Source of the DNA: Robertmurraya siralis
GTDB taxonomy: Bacteria; Bacillota; Bacilli; Bacillales; Cytobacillaceae
Assembly (NCBI RefSeq): GCF_005502275.1
Contig: NZ_SWLZ01000011.1
Coordinates: 61,930 to 125,929, forward strand
Length of the DNA: 64,000 bases
Reading direction: 5' to 3'
Numbering within the stretch: the stretch's first letter is position 1; each line of letters opens with the position of its first letter. The notes beneath the pieces were generated by a model. It ran no database searches. It was not told the origin of the DNA and saw only the letters and a program-made list of their open reading frames with translations. Made by a program: the position numbers and the translations under genes. Shown piece by piece: positions 8,460 through 17,212 of this stretch.

Positions 8460-9545
8460 TTATTCATACGTAATTTTGTTCACTGTCTCCGCATCAAGGC
8501 GTTTAATCACTTCTGCAATTAGTTTAACGGCATTTTCATAATCATCACGATGAAGCATCGCTGCGTGTGAATGAATGTATCTTGTTGCAACCGAAATCGC
8601 TAAAGAAGGAACGCCTTCATGTGATAAATGAATAGAACCAGCGTCTGTTCCGCCGCCTGCTACGAGATCAAATTGATAAGGAATGTTTAATTCATCGGCT
8701 ACTCCTGTAACGAAATCACGAAGGCCTTTATGGGAAACCATCGAAGCATCATACAAAAGAATTTGAGGGCCTTTCCCCATTTTACTCATTGCTTCTTTCT
8801 CACTTATTCCTGGAGTATCTCCGGCAATCCCCACATCTACCGCAAATCCGATATCAGGCTTGATCTTATATGAAGCTGTTTTCGCTCCTCTTAAGCCAAC
8901 CTCTTCTTGTACATTTCCAACTCCATAAACGATGTTTTCGTGGTTTTCGCCTTTTAATTGCTTTAAGACGTCAATTGCAATTGCACAGCCGATGCGGTTA
9001 TCCCATGCTTTTGCGAGGAGCATTTTCTCATTGTTCATAACGGTAAATTCGAAATATGGTACGACCATATCCCCTGGCTTTACGCCCCATTCTTGAGCCT
9101 CTTCACGGCTTGATGCACCAATATCAATAAACATATCTTTAATCTCAACCGGTTTCTTACGCGCTTCTGGAGATAAAATATGTGGTGGCTTCGAACCGAT
9201 AACCCCTGTCACATCCCCTTTGCTTGTCACGATCGTCACCCGTTGTGCAAGCATCACTTGTGACCACCAACCGCCAACTGTTTGGAAGCGTAAAAATCCT
9301 TTATCATCAATTTGCGTTACCATAAATCCTACTTCATCCAAATGGCCTGCCACAACTATCTTTGGTCCGCCTTCTTTTCCGATCTTTTTCGCAATCAGGC
9401 TCCCTAAACCATCAGTGGTCACTTCATCTGAAAATGGTGCAATATACTTTTTCATGACTTCCCGTGGTTCTCTCTCATTGCCAGGAATCCCCTTTGCATC
9501 AGTTAATTCCTTAAGCATCAATAAGGTTTCATCTAATTTAGTCAT
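8460..9545 (-). CDS. ysdC: M42 family aminopeptidase YsdC
   Basis: 361-residue M42 metallo-aminopeptidase (glutamyl aminopeptidase/endoglucanase family), full length. The dinuclear-metal ligands are visible: [12 protein letters not shown] (first His and Asp), [11 protein letters not shown] (bridging Asp), [10 protein letters not shown] (general base Glu and ligand Glu), [11 protein letters not shown] (Asp) and a late His in RYIHSHAAM. These enzymes form large dodecamers in the cytosol and trim peptides after the proteasome-like proteases. It sits in the ysdC-ysdB-ysdA neighbourhood as in B. subtilis, but here a dUTPase gene lies between ysdC and ysdB. It ends in a terminator and starts about 66 bases downstream of the dUTPase gene. 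Confidence 0.9.
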   Translation of the reverse strand: MTKLDETLLMLKELTDAKGIPGNEREPREVMKKYIAPFSDEVTTDGLGSLIAKKIGKEGGPKIVVAGHLDEVGFMVTQIDDKGFLRFQTVGGWWSQVMLAQRVTIVTSKGDVTGVIGSKPPHILSPEARKKPVEIKDMFIDIGASSREEAQEWGVKPGDMVVPYFEFTVMNNEKMLLAKAWDNRIGCAIAIDVLKQLKGENHENIVYGVGNVQEEVGLRGAKTASYKIKPDIGFAVDVGIAGDTPGISEKEAMSKMGKGPQILLYDASMVSHKGLRDFVTGVADELNIPYQFDLVAGGGTDAGSIHLSHEGVPSLAISVATRYIHSHAAMLHRDDYENAVKLIAEVIKRLDAETVNKITYE

Positions 9546-9611
9546 TATTTCGACTCCCTTAATATGTAGAATATGGATTCATTATAACGAAAATTCTTGC
9601 AAATGTACAAA

Positions 9612-10103
9612 TTAATAACCTTCCTGTTGCCTCTTATAATTTACTTCATTTTTTGCAATATATGCTTCCTTTATTTCAGAATCGCTAAATCCAAGTAATG
9701 ATGCTAATAATAAGTAATGTTCAAACATCTTTTCATAGCTGCTGCGTGATTTAACAGCGCGAAATGTATGGACAGATTCATATACTTTTAAAAATTGTTC
9801 AGTCAAACTAAGCTCATTTTGCTCCTGTGCGGATATGGTTTCGATTCCTGCAAAGCCACATTCAATCCCTAATGAAGCAATAAAATGTATCCCATCGACA
9901 AACTCTTCAAGAATGACACTTCGAGGAGACGGATCTTTCAAGCTCCAAAATTTGAAACAACGAGTCTCGTTGGCAAGCTCACCTAATTCAACTAGCAATG
10001 CCAGCGTTTTTCGGTCAAATAAATCTTCGTCTTCCAGCTGGTGCTGCTGCTCAATATGTTGATCTAATTCTTTTTGCATTTTAAAAATTTCTTTTAACTC
10101 CAT
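9612..10103 (-). CDS. Dimeric dUTPase (all-alpha NTP pyrophosphatase)
   Basis: 163 residues, all helical, of the dimeric dUTP diphosphatase / MazG-related fold. The Mg-binding acidic motifs are LVELGELANE (ExxE) and EEFVDGIHF (ExxD), with KFW between them as in the Bacillus and phage dUTPases. It hydrolyses dUTP (and probably dUDP) to dUMP, keeping uracil out of DNA. Same strand as ysdC with a 66-base gap, so they may be cotranscribed. A perfect 12-bp inverted repeat lies 55 bases upstream of its start. Confidence 0.85.
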   Translation of the reverse strand: MELKEIFKMQKELDQHIEQQHQLEDEDLFDRKTLALLVELGELANETRCFKFWSLKDPSPRSVILEEFVDGIHFIASLGIECGFAGIETISAQEQNELSLTEQFLKVYESVHTFRAVKSRSSYEKMFEHYLLLASLLGFSDSEIKEAYIAKNEVNYKRQQEGY

Positions 10104-10157
10104 CTATGTCCCCCACTATCTTTTAACTGTTCTTACATTATCGGTGAAGATAAGATG

Positions 10158-10192
10158 TTTGCTCATTTTCGTTCTAATACAAAATGAGCAAA
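10158..10192. repeat. 12-bp perfect inverted repeat upstream of the dUTPase gene
   Basis: TTTGCTCATTTT, an 11-base loop, then its exact complement. No T-run follows on either strand, so it does not look like an intrinsic terminator. It could be an operator or a 5' UTR hairpin. Confidence 0.6.
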
Positions 10193-10356
10193 CAATTGCG
10201 CGTTTCCTCTCGCATTTATTTCAATCAGAACATTCCCTTAAGTATTGTTGAAAGCATAATCTCCTCACAAAATAAGCGTAATCTTCTATTTTCATAATAG
10301 CGAAAACTTGGGAGAAATGAAATAACGCATTCTTTTTTGAAAATATATTTAAAAAA

Positions 10357-10382
10357 TGAAACCTTTTCTTTTCTCATTCGTA
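10357..10382 (+). promoter_or_regulatory. Sigma-W promoter of ysdB
   Basis: TGAAAC, exactly 16 bases, CGTA: the textbook sigma-W consensus. It lies about 30 bases before the ysdB start, and ysdB belongs to the sigma-W regulon in B. subtilis. Confidence 0.85.
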
Positions 10383-10412
10383 TATAAGGCAAAATGAATG
10401 GAGGACGACGGT

Positions 10413-10823
10413 ATGTGGATGATACGTTTTTTATTATTTGCTCTCATAATCTTTTTAATATATAGCTTGATTAAATATTTGCTTAATCCAAAACGAAAAC
10501 TTGAACTTGCCCATGAACAAAAACGCTTTTTTTTCCTCGATAATAAAAATAATGTGCGAAAAAACTTCCTTATTACGTATAAAGGGGTTCTGTTTGAAGG
10601 TGAAAAATATTTAGGCACTACAGAAAATGCCTTTGAGGTTGTCAATGTATTTATATGGCCTCATCGCATTGCTTCTTTAAATGGTCTTGTTCGAGAGGAT
10701 TTTGAGTTCATTGAAAGAAAAGTGCATGAAAGCTATCCTAATGCAAGCATCGACTGGAAAAGTCCTATTCATGAATTTATGAAAAAGAATAATCACTCTA
10801 AATCACCTTTTAGGGATGAGTAA
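10413..10823 (+). CDS. ysdB: Sigma-W pathway protein YsdB
   Basis: 136-residue membrane-tethered protein. One N-terminal membrane segment (MWMIRFLLFALIIFLIYSLI) is followed by a basic stretch (NPKRKLELAHEQKR) and a soluble C-terminal domain containing YKGVLFEGEKYLGTTE. The start at 10413 is chosen because GGAGG lies 8 bases upstream; the in-frame ATG at 10398 overlaps that RBS. In B. subtilis ysdB is a member of the cell-envelope-stress sigma-W regulon with no defined biochemical function, and the sigma-W promoter is preserved here. It is the only plus-strand gene in this neighbourhood and ends in a strong terminator. Confidence 0.9.
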   Translation: MWMIRFLLFALIIFLIYSLIKYLLNPKRKLELAHEQKRFFFLDNKNNVRKNFLITYKGVLFEGEKYLGTTENAFEVVNVFIWPHRIASLNGLVREDFEFIERKVHESYPNASIDWKSPIHEFMKKNNHSKSPFRDE

Positions 10824-10837
10824 CTAACTTACATCCA

Positions 10838-10884
10838 AACGGTAGGCAAGCCCGAAAAATTTCGAGCTTGCCTACCGTTTTTTA
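10838..10884 (+). terminator. Terminator after ysdB
   Basis: Long stem with ACGGTAGGCAAGC and its complement around a short loop, followed by TTTTTTA. Confidence 0.9.
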
Positions 10885-10980
10885 AAGAAAATTCCCACGA
10901 TTTCCCCATATTTAGGTTATTATCTGCAATTGCTAGAAAACCAACAAGAGACAGCGAATTTTCATTTTCAAAACCCATTT

Positions 10981-11553
10981 TTAAGCTGTCGCTTTAAAAA
11001 AATCACGCCATTTAATGACGGTCAATTTCTCCCTCAAAATATAAACAAAAATAGAAAGAGAAAACAAAATAACAACGATCATGGTCGGTGTAAAACGACT
11101 GATAAACTCACCAAAAACGGTATAAAAAAAAGCAAGAGGAAGATTGGTAAAAAAAGAAGCTTTCATATAATCTTTAAACCCGCGATATCGTTCTAATAGA
11201 CAAAAACTTAGGAGATGGTAATGAATAAATGGAATCAAACGCAAAATCGCGACTTGGCCAGTCGTTAAATTCCGATATTCACCAAACCACTTTTTTTTGA
11301 TATTACTTAGTTTCCCATGAGTCTTCGGCATTCTGTGGATCAATACAAAAAAGAGTAAACTGCTTAGCAATAAACCGAGTACAGAATAAAAGGTGCCAGC
11401 AACAGTTCCAAATAATACTCCTCCGGCAATACAAATAACCACTACTGGAATAAATAGAAACTGCCTAAGAAAATGTAATAGAATGAATGCAATCGGTGCT
11501 AAAAATCCACTTGTTTGTGCGATAACCAAAAGCATTGCGATCTGTTCTTCCAT
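10981..11553 (-). CDS. TVP38/TMEM64 (DedA-like) membrane protein
   Basis: 190 residues with about five hydrophobic segments. The VTT/SNARE-associated domain is recognisable from the FIPVVVICIAGGVLFGTVAGTF region (the re-entrant-loop motif of DedA/TVP38 proteins) and the central RLIPFIHYHLLSF segment. Such proteins are lipid scramblases or undecaprenyl-phosphate-linked transporters in the cytoplasmic membrane. Related to B. subtilis YtxB/YdjX-type proteins, but I do not assign a symbol because its position (next to ysdA) differs. It follows ysdA on the same strand after about 110 bases. Confidence 0.8.
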   Translation of the reverse strand: MEEQIAMLLVIAQTSGFLAPIAFILLHFLRQFLFIPVVVICIAGGVLFGTVAGTFYSVLGLLLSSLLFFVLIHRMPKTHGKLSNIKKKWFGEYRNLTTGQVAILRLIPFIHYHLLSFCLLERYRGFKDYMKASFFTNLPLAFFYTVFGEFISRFTPTMIVVILFSLSIFVYILREKLTVIKWRDFFKATA

Positions 11554-11664
11554 GCTACCACCTTCTTTTGTGTCATTTCCAGATGCTTGGGGTGTTTAAA
11601 ATGGATATGTTATTAAAGCTTATCAATTTATTTTAGCTTTTATGACAAAAACATTGAATGAGCA

Positions 11665-11928
11665 TTATTCAAAAAGAAAATATCCGAGCATCCCTATCTG
11701 TAGCAACGCCAATGCTGGAAACCCCCATTTAAACACGATGTGCTTTGTTTTATGACGAAACCAGTTCATTCCTACTGTCATTCCAAAAGCACCGCCTACT
11801 AGCGCTACTGTCCATAATGTTTTTTCACTAATACGATATTCATTTTTCTTCGCTCTTTTTTTATCACTATACATTAGATATAGTCCCATCACATTGATCG
11901 CTATTATGTAAATTATCGCTTCATGCAT
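11665..11928 (-). CDS. ysdA: DUF1294 membrane protein YsdA
   Basis: 87 residues, two to three membrane segments, with the DUF1294 signature: MYSDKKRAKKNEYRISEKTL, then VALVGGAFGMTVGMNWFRHKT. The frame is open 13 codons further upstream, but AAGGAATGGAAAG precedes the ATG at 11928, and the shorter form agrees with the length of YsdA. Lies directly behind the infC-rpmI-rplT terminator, as in B. subtilis. Function unknown. Confidence 0.88.
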   Translation of the reverse strand: MHEAIIYIIAINVMGLYLMYSDKKRAKKNEYRISEKTLWTVALVGGAFGMTVGMNWFRHKTKHIVFKWGFPALALLQIGMLGYFLFE

Positions 11929-11958
11929 CACTTTCCATTCCTTTCTCAAAAGATACAT

Positions 11959-11993
11959 AAAAGCCATCCTCTCACTGGAGAGAATGGCTTTAT
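11959..11993 (-). terminator. Terminator of the infC-rpmI-rplT operon
   Basis: Arms AAAGCCAT.CTCTC / GAGAG.ATGGCTTT with a 4-base loop, then a short T-rich tail on the minus strand, about 45 bases after rplT. The leaky-looking tail may let some transcripts continue into ysdA. Confidence 0.7.
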
Positions 11994-12036
11994 TGAAATA
12001 AGCGAGAGCGACAGTAGTCGATTTTCACTTATAAAA

Positions 12037-12396
12037 TTATTTACTTAAGTTTTGCTTTGCAACAGATGCTAATTCAGCAAATGCTTTTTCATCTGAAACA
12101 GCTAAGTCAGCTAGCATTTTACGGTTAACTTCAATACCAGCTTGCTTTAAACCAAACATTAAACGGCTGTAAGAAAGTCCGTTCAAGCGAGCTGCAGCAT
12201 TAATACGAGTAATCCAAAGCTTACGGAAGTCGCGCTTTTTCTGGCGACGGTCACGATAAGCGTACATTAATGATTTCATTACTTGTTGGTTAGCAACTTT
12301 ATATAATGTATGTTTTGAACCGAAATAACCTTTAGCTAATTTTAAAACTTTTTTACGACGTTTGCGAGTAACTGTACCGCCTTTTACACGTGGCAT
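12037..12396 (-). CDS. rplT: 50S ribosomal protein L20
   Basis: 119 residues, full length and highly typical: [20 protein letters not shown] at the N-terminus and [19 protein letters not shown] near the C-terminus. L20 binds 23S rRNA early in 50S assembly and, in Bacillus, also binds the leader of its own mRNA to shut down the infC-rpmI-rplT operon. Last gene of the operon, 25 bases after rpmI. Confidence 0.98.
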   Translation of the reverse strand: MPRVKGGTVTRKRRKKVLKLAKGYFGSKHTLYKVANQQVMKSLMYAYRDRRQKKRDFRKLWITRINAAARLNGLSYSRLMFGLKQAGIEVNRKMLADLAVSDEKAFAELASVAKQNLSK

Positions 12397-12421
12397 TCTA
12401 TTTCCCTCCTATATTCTAAGT

Positions 12422-12622
12422 TTACTTAAGATTGACTAATAAATTACGGATGCGCTTGTAATCGCCAGAAGAAACAAGAGTTCCTTTGCGAAGTTTACGC
12501 TTTTGTTTTTGAGATTTGTTCGCAAACATATGACTTCTGTATGCATGAGAACGCTTCAGTTTACCAGATCCTGTTCTCTTGAAACGCTTTGCAGCGCCGC
12601 GGTGAGTTTTCATTTTTGGCAT
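12422..12622 (-). CDS. rpmI: 50S ribosomal protein L35
   Basis: 66 residues: [20 protein letters not shown] and the arginine/lysine-rich [20 protein letters not shown] segment identify L35. Middle gene of the infC operon, with an RBS (AAGGAGGAAATT) in the 18-base gap after infC. Confidence 0.98.
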   Translation of the reverse strand: MPKMKTHRGAAKRFKRTGSGKLKRSHAYRSHMFANKSQKQKRKLRKGTLVSSGDYKRIRNLLVNLK

Positions 12623-12640
12623 TTGGAATTTCCTCCTTAA

Positions 12641-13156
12641 TTACTTTTCGTTTTTAGGGGCAAGCATCATAAACATGCTTCTTCCATCCATCTTTGGATG
12701 AGATTCAACAGTCGCAACCTCTTTGCAACTTTCCGCAAAACGGACTAAAACACGTTGGCCGATTTCTTTATGAGTAATGGCACGACCTTTAAATCGAATC
12801 GATGCTTTTACCTTATCGCCTTTTTCTAAAAATTTAATAGCATTTCGTAGCTTTGTATTAAAGTCATGCTCATCAATTGTTGGGCTTAAACGAACTTCTT
12901 TAACATTGATAATTTTTTGGTTCTTGCGTGCTTCTTTTTCCTTCTTCTGTTGTTCGAATTTAAACTTACCATAGTCCATAATACGAGCTACTGGCGGTTT
13001 CGCATTCGGTGCAACGAGTACAAGATCCAAATTCACACGTGCAGCAATTTCAAGTGCTTCGTTTTTTGACTTAATTCCAAGCTGCTCGCCATTTTGGTCA
13101 ATAAGACGAACTTCTCGGGCACGAATACCTTCATTCAATAACATGTCTTTGCTAAT
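12641..13156 (-). CDS. infC: Translation initiation factor IF-3 (ATT start)
   Basis: 171 residues. The N-domain begins [20 protein letters not shown], the linker is lysine-rich ([15 protein letters not shown]), and the C-domain carries [15 protein letters not shown]. The ATG at 13144 has no RBS at a sensible distance, whereas GGAGGTG lies 7 bases before an in-frame ATT at 13156. IF-3 genes classically use ATT/AUU, which lets IF-3 discriminate against its own start codon and autoregulate. First gene of the infC-rpmI-rplT operon, with a leader of about 290 nt that carries an attenuator. Confidence 0.93.
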   Translation of the reverse strand: MSKDMLLNEGIRAREVRLIDQNGEQLGIKSKNEALEIAARVNLDLVLVAPNAKPPVARIMDYGKFKFEQQKKEKEARKNQKIINVKEVRLSPTIDEHDFNTKLRNAIKFLEKGDKVKASIRFKGRAITHKEIGQRVLVRFAESCKEVATVESHPKMDGRSMFMMLAPKNEK

Positions 13157-13444
13157 AGTTAGACACCTCCAAGAATTTTTACGAACACAACGTTTGGGTC
13201 AAGAATTTTCCAACATAAACGATCAATAATTGCACCGATTCCAAATTATCGCATGACTCAAGAGTTGAATCGCAGTGTTTACCTTAATTCGCAAATAAAA
13301 AAGTGTGGATGCATGAAACACCCACACTTTACGAAAACAAACGTAAACAAATAATTATGTTCGTAAAACCTGCCAACTGCGCTTTTGCGTCAATCAGGTG
13401 AGAAGCGGGTGCCTCTTCTTTTCCCTAAACTCGTATTCAGTTAC
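13157..13444 (-). promoter_or_regulatory. infC operon leader with L20-type attenuator
   Basis: Untranslated region of about 290 nt between the predicted transcription start and infC. It contains an intrinsic-terminator hairpin (13294-13333, arms AAAGTGTGGGTG / CATCCACACTTT, then T-rich). In B. subtilis L20 stabilises the terminator form of this leader; position and layout agree, but the L20 binding sites themselves were not modelled. Confidence 0.8.
13294..13333 (-). terminator. Attenuator hairpin in the infC leader
   Basis: Ten-base GC-containing stem with a T-rich run on the minus strand, placed roughly 140 bases before infC rather than after a gene. Confidence 0.8.
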
Positions 13445-13450
13445 CCAACT

Positions 13451-13479
13451 ATTTTACAATAAACGATGCTACCTGTCAA
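13451..13479 (-). promoter_or_regulatory. Promoter of infC-rpmI-rplT
   Basis: TTGACA, 17 bases, TAAAAT on the minus strand. The perfect -35 and ideal spacing suggest a strong housekeeping promoter. Confidence 0.8.
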
Positions 13480-13639
13480 TGTAACACTTCTTGTTCCAAG
13501 CAACTATCTAAATTGCAATGACAAAAAACATCTTATCAAAATTTTAAGAGCTTGGCAACAACTTTTTTATTTTAACTGAATACAATGCTTTGTATTTTTT
13601 TAGAAATCGTTTTTATACGAGCCGGATGCTCTTATTTTA

Positions 13640-13680
13640 GGCTTTGTTAAATAGAATTGTTGTTAAAATGATTTTGGGCT
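13640..13680. repeat. Partial copy of a MITE-like end (GGCTTTGTTA)
   Basis: Begins GGCTTTGTTAAATAGAATTG and continues with TTAAAATGATTTTG, closely matching the left end of the element at 62935-63048 and the copy at 31448-31495. No matching right end is visible here. It lies between thrS and the infC promoter. Confidence 0.6.
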
Positions 13681-13734
13681 TATTTCATCAACGGAAGGAC
13701 TCAATTGGGTCAGCCCCACACACATAAAATAAGC

Positions 13735-15669
13735 TTATAGCCGTGCCACCTCTTTGTTTAACGCCGCCAAAAACTCTTTAAATGGAACCGTTTCAGACTT
13801 TTGCTCTCCATATTTGCGGACATTAACAGCCTTCTCCGCCATTTCATTATCTCCTACAACAAGCATGTATGGAATTTTTTGAATTTGCGCCTCACGAATC
13901 TTATAACCCATTTTCTCATTGCGGTCATCAAGTTCAGCACGGAACCCTTCAGCCTTCAGTTGGTCAAGAATATCCCTAGCATAATCGTAATGGACATCTG
14001 GTGATACTGGAATGACCTGAACTTGAACAGGAGCCAGCCAAGTTGGGAACGCGCCTTTATATTCTTCGATTAAGAAAGCGACAAAACGTTCCATTGTCGA
14101 TACGACTCCGCGATGGATAACGACGGGACGATGCTGCTTTCCATCCTCCCCAACGTATGTTAAATCAAAACGTTCAGGTAATAAGAAGTCTAACTGAACA
14201 GTTGAAAGCGTTTCGTCTTTTCCAAGTGCTGTCTTAACTTGAACATCGAGCTTCGGTCCGTAGAACGCCGCTTCTCCTTCAGCTTCAAAGTAATCTAGGC
14301 CTAGATCATCCATCGCTTCTTTTAACATCGATTGAGCTTTTTCCCACATTTCATCATCGTCAAAATACTTCTCAGTATCGGCTGGGTCACGGTACGATAA
14401 CCGGAATGTATAGTCATTAATATCAAAGTCTTTATATACTTCTAAAATTAAATTTACGACGCGCTTGAACTCATCTTTAATTTGATCTGGACGAACAAAC
14501 ACGTGAGCATCATTCAACGTCATGCCACGGACACGCTGTAATCCTGATAGAGCACCAGACATTTCATAACGGTGCATTGTTCCAAGCTCAGCAATGCGGA
14601 TCGGCAGCTCTCTGTAGCTATGAATTCCTTGCTTATAAACCATCATATGATGCGGACAGTTCATCGGGCGCAGAACGAGCTGTTCGTTATCCATCTCCAT
14701 CGGCGGGAACATATCCTCCACGTAGTGAGCCCAGTGGCCAGAAGTTTTATAAAGCTCAACACTGCCCATAATTGGTGTGTACACATGGTCATACCCTAAA
14801 CGCACTTCTTTATCGACAATATAGCGCTCAATTGTACGGCGAATCGTTGCCCCTTTTGGAAGCCACAACGGCAGCCCTTGACCGACTAATTGAGAGCTTG
14901 TGAACAGGTTAAGCTCTTTTCCAATTTTGCGGTGATCCCGTTCCTTTGCTTCCTCAAGCAGGCGTAAATGCTCGTCCAAATCTTCCTTTTTAAAGAAAGC
15001 TGTACCATAAATTCTTTGGAGCATTTTATTATTGCTATCTCCCCGCCAATATGCACCAGCAATGCTTAAAAGCTTAAACTCCTTAATTTTTCCTGTAGAA
15101 GGAACATGAACACCACGACATAGGTCAAAGAAATCACCTTGTTCATAGATTGTTACCTTCTCATCCGCAGGAATAGCGTCAATTAATTCTAGCTTATATT
15201 CATCACCAATTTCCTTATAAAGCTGAATCGCCTCATCACGACTAACTTCCTTACGAACTACTTCAATGTTTTCGTTAATGATCTTCTTCATTTCTTTTTC
15301 AATAAGTGGAAGATCTTCCGGTGTGATAGATTGTTCTAAATCAAGGTCATAGTAAAATCCACCTTCAATAACTGGACCGACTCCAAGCTTGACATTTTTA
15401 TATAAACGCTTGATTGCTTGGGCCATTAAATGGGCAGTACTATGGCGCAGCACTTCTAAAGCCTCTTCACTTCCAACTGTCACGATTTCAATCGCACCTT
15501 CCTCTTCAATTGGCCGACGAAGATCATACAACGCTCCATTTAGTTTTCCGGCAATAGCTTTCTTCTTTAGCCCAGGACTAATCGATGCAGCTACATCTTC
15601 AGTTGTTGTCCCAAATGGAAACTCCTTTACAGCACCATCTGGAAACGATAATTTAATCACATCTGACAT
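13735..15669 (-). CDS. thrS: Threonyl-tRNA synthetase
   Basis: 644 residues, full length. Domains in order: TGS (1-62), editing domain with [10 protein letters not shown] near residue 75 and the [10 protein letters not shown] motif, class II catalytic core with motif 2-type RMYE-like [16 protein letters not shown] and the zinc ligand Cys in RPMNCPHH, then the anticodon-binding domain ([15 protein letters not shown] onward). It charges tRNA-Thr and removes mis-attached serine. Controlled by the T-box leader upstream, so expression rises on threonine starvation. Confidence 0.97.
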   Translation of the reverse strand: MSDVIKLSFPDGAVKEFPFGTTTEDVAASISPGLKKKAIAGKLNGALYDLRRPIEEEGAIEIVTVGSEEALEVLRHSTAHLMAQAIKRLYKNVKLGVGPVIEGGFYYDLDLEQSITPEDLPLIEKEMKKIINENIEVVRKEVSRDEAIQLYKEIGDEYKLELIDAIPADEKVTIYEQGDFFDLCRGVHVPSTGKIKEFKLLSIAGAYWRGDSNNKMLQRIYGTAFFKKEDLDEHLRLLEEAKERDHRKIGKELNLFTSSQLVGQGLPLWLPKGATIRRTIERYIVDKEVRLGYDHVYTPIMGSVELYKTSGHWAHYVEDMFPPMEMDNEQLVLRPMNCPHHMMVYKQGIHSYRELPIRIAELGTMHRYEMSGALSGLQRVRGMTLNDAHVFVRPDQIKDEFKRVVNLILEVYKDFDINDYTFRLSYRDPADTEKYFDDDEMWEKAQSMLKEAMDDLGLDYFEAEGEAAFYGPKLDVQVKTALGKDETLSTVQLDFLLPERFDLTYVGEDGKQHRPVVIHRGVVSTMERFVAFLIEEYKGAFPTWLAPVQVQVIPVSPDVHYDYARDILDQLKAEGFRAELDDRNEKMGYKIREAQIQKIPYMLVVGDNEMAEKAVNVRKYGEQKSETVPFKEFLAALNKEVARL

Positions 15670-15821
15670 TTTCTTTTCCTCCCTTGAGATATAAGGCTTT
15701 CTCGCATACCGTATTTCCTTTTGATAATCATTTCGCTATATCTTTGGAACAACTGCGAAAAATGCCGAACTTAACTAATACTTAAATATACATATCAGTT
15801 TAGACAAAACCATTTGCAACA

Positions 15822-16075
15822 TAAAAAACCCGTCCCTCAAACAGGGACGAGTTATCATGATTAACACGTGGTTCCACCCAAATTCTCATTTTTTCAAAAA
15901 CAGCGAAAAAATGACTTTAGCGACAAAATAACGGTTTTGACCGTCAACCAATACTAATAGCTTGGCTAAATTCATGGTTGAAGTTCAGAGGTGGTAAGCA
16001 TTCGATTCGTATTAGGAAGATTCCAGCCTAGTCTTCCCTCTCTATTAACCGGTTAAAGAATACCCATATCCTCAT
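15822..16075 (-). promoter_or_regulatory. T-box riboswitch of thrS
   Basis: The conserved T-box sequence TTTGGGTGGAACCACG lies at 15867-15882 (minus strand). It is followed by a factor-independent terminator at 15822-15853 (CTCGTCCCTG / GAGGGACGGG-type stem, then TTTTTT). In the specifier region an ACC triplet followed by a purine (15993-15995) fits tRNA-Thr. Uncharged tRNA-Thr would stabilise the antiterminator and permit thrS transcription. Confidence 0.92.
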
Positions 16076-16120
16076 CGCAACTTTATGACATTCAATTGTA
16101 CATGAATCATTATGTAGGTA

Positions 16121-16149
16121 ATTATAGTAGTTTAATTTAGGAAAATCAA
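16121..16149 (-). promoter_or_regulatory. Promoter of thrS
   Basis: TTGATT, 17 bases, TATAAT on the minus strand, about 40 bases before the T-box stem I region. Confidence 0.7.
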
Positions 16150-16165
16150 GTTTTGTTCAAAAAAA

Positions 16166-17026
16166 TCATCCCTCAAAAAAGTTATTTTTAAACTGCTGAA
16201 AATCGTCCACTGCTCTCAAGCGGACACGTTCTTCGAATATATTTTGTATCGTCCGGACAAGAGGCTCCTCCTCATCATCTGTATACACATAAATTTTCGA
16301 TGGGGATATGGAAAGAAGCGGTGCAATTGTGACTGAATCAATATAAACCGGATGATTCGAAATCAGTTTTCGGTCGATCATGCGAACGAGTTCAGCTCTT
16401 TTAATTTCAGAAAAATATTGATCATAGAACGTAACAACATCACCAACATATAAATGGAGCTGTTCTATTTTTGGTGCTCTTTCAGATATAAACTGACGTA
16501 ATGTTTGAATGAACATCTGATATTCTTGCTCCATTTTATATTCATCAATTGAGATTTCCACATATTTTTCTAATTGCTCCATATATGGGCGCATTCTAAA
16601 TCTCACAAAGGAATCAAACGAAAAGGAATACTGCTCATCAAATATTTGCGAAACCGCCTTTTCCATTTGCTGGTTCATATTTATATCATGAATTAACGTC
16701 TCTAAATCTTCCCGTTCTCCTTCAATAATAGAGTAAATGATATCCAAAATTTGCTGGATCTCATCCTCATCTTCATAAAAAAATTTTTCCTTTAAGATCA
16801 TTCTAAACCAGTCATGAAGCTTAATTTTTATAATAAATTGGAGGAATGCCACTTTACTTGCTTCAACTAATTCCTTTATGTCCTTGTCGATTTTCACCTT
16901 CGCTTTATTATCATCTTCATTTTGAAGAGTTATTTTCTCGTTTAAAGATATCGTTTGCACTTGATGTTGTATGTAATTGTGAAACTGGCTAGCATCCTCT
17001 TTATTTTGAAATGTAATTTCAGCCAA
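16166..17026 (-). CDS. ytxC: Putative sporulation protein YtxC
   Basis: 286 residues, soluble, strongly acidic/helical, without signal peptide. It matches YtxC by position between thrS and dnaI and by its central RFRMRPYMEQLEKYVEISIDEY region and C-terminal KIYVYTDDEEEPLVRTIQNIF segment. YtxC-like proteins are limited to spore formers and their biochemical role is not established. RBS-like AAAGGGGGGAT precedes the ATG. Confidence 0.85.
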   Translation of the reverse strand: MAEITFQNKEDASQFHNYIQHQVQTISLNEKITLQNEDDNKAKVKIDKDIKELVEASKVAFLQFIIKIKLHDWFRMILKEKFFYEDEDEIQQILDIIYSIIEGEREDLETLIHDINMNQQMEKAVSQIFDEQYSFSFDSFVRFRMRPYMEQLEKYVEISIDEYKMEQEYQMFIQTLRQFISERAPKIEQLHLYVGDVVTFYDQYFSEIKRAELVRMIDRKLISNHPVYIDSVTIAPLLSISPSKIYVYTDDEEEPLVRTIQNIFEERVRLRAVDDFQQFKNNFFEG

Positions 17027-17147
17027 CCAAATCCCCCCTTTAACAATCTCCTCTTGAACTATTCCGTCCTGAACTAGTCCAATCTCTGTAACATGTATAT
17101 GGGGATTTGCACAAAAATAGAAGTGATCGAATTAATTCTCTTTAAAC

Positions 17148-17201
17148 GAAAAAGAAGCTGGTACAAAAGTCTTTTTACAATCGACTTTTGTATCAACTTC
17201 T
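17148..17201 (-). terminator. Terminator after dnaI
   Basis: Long stem AGAAGTTGATACAAAAGTC / GACTTTTGTACCAGCTTCT, loop of about 11, then TTTTTC on the minus strand. Confidence 0.85.
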
Positions 17202-17212
17202 CCTAAATTATT

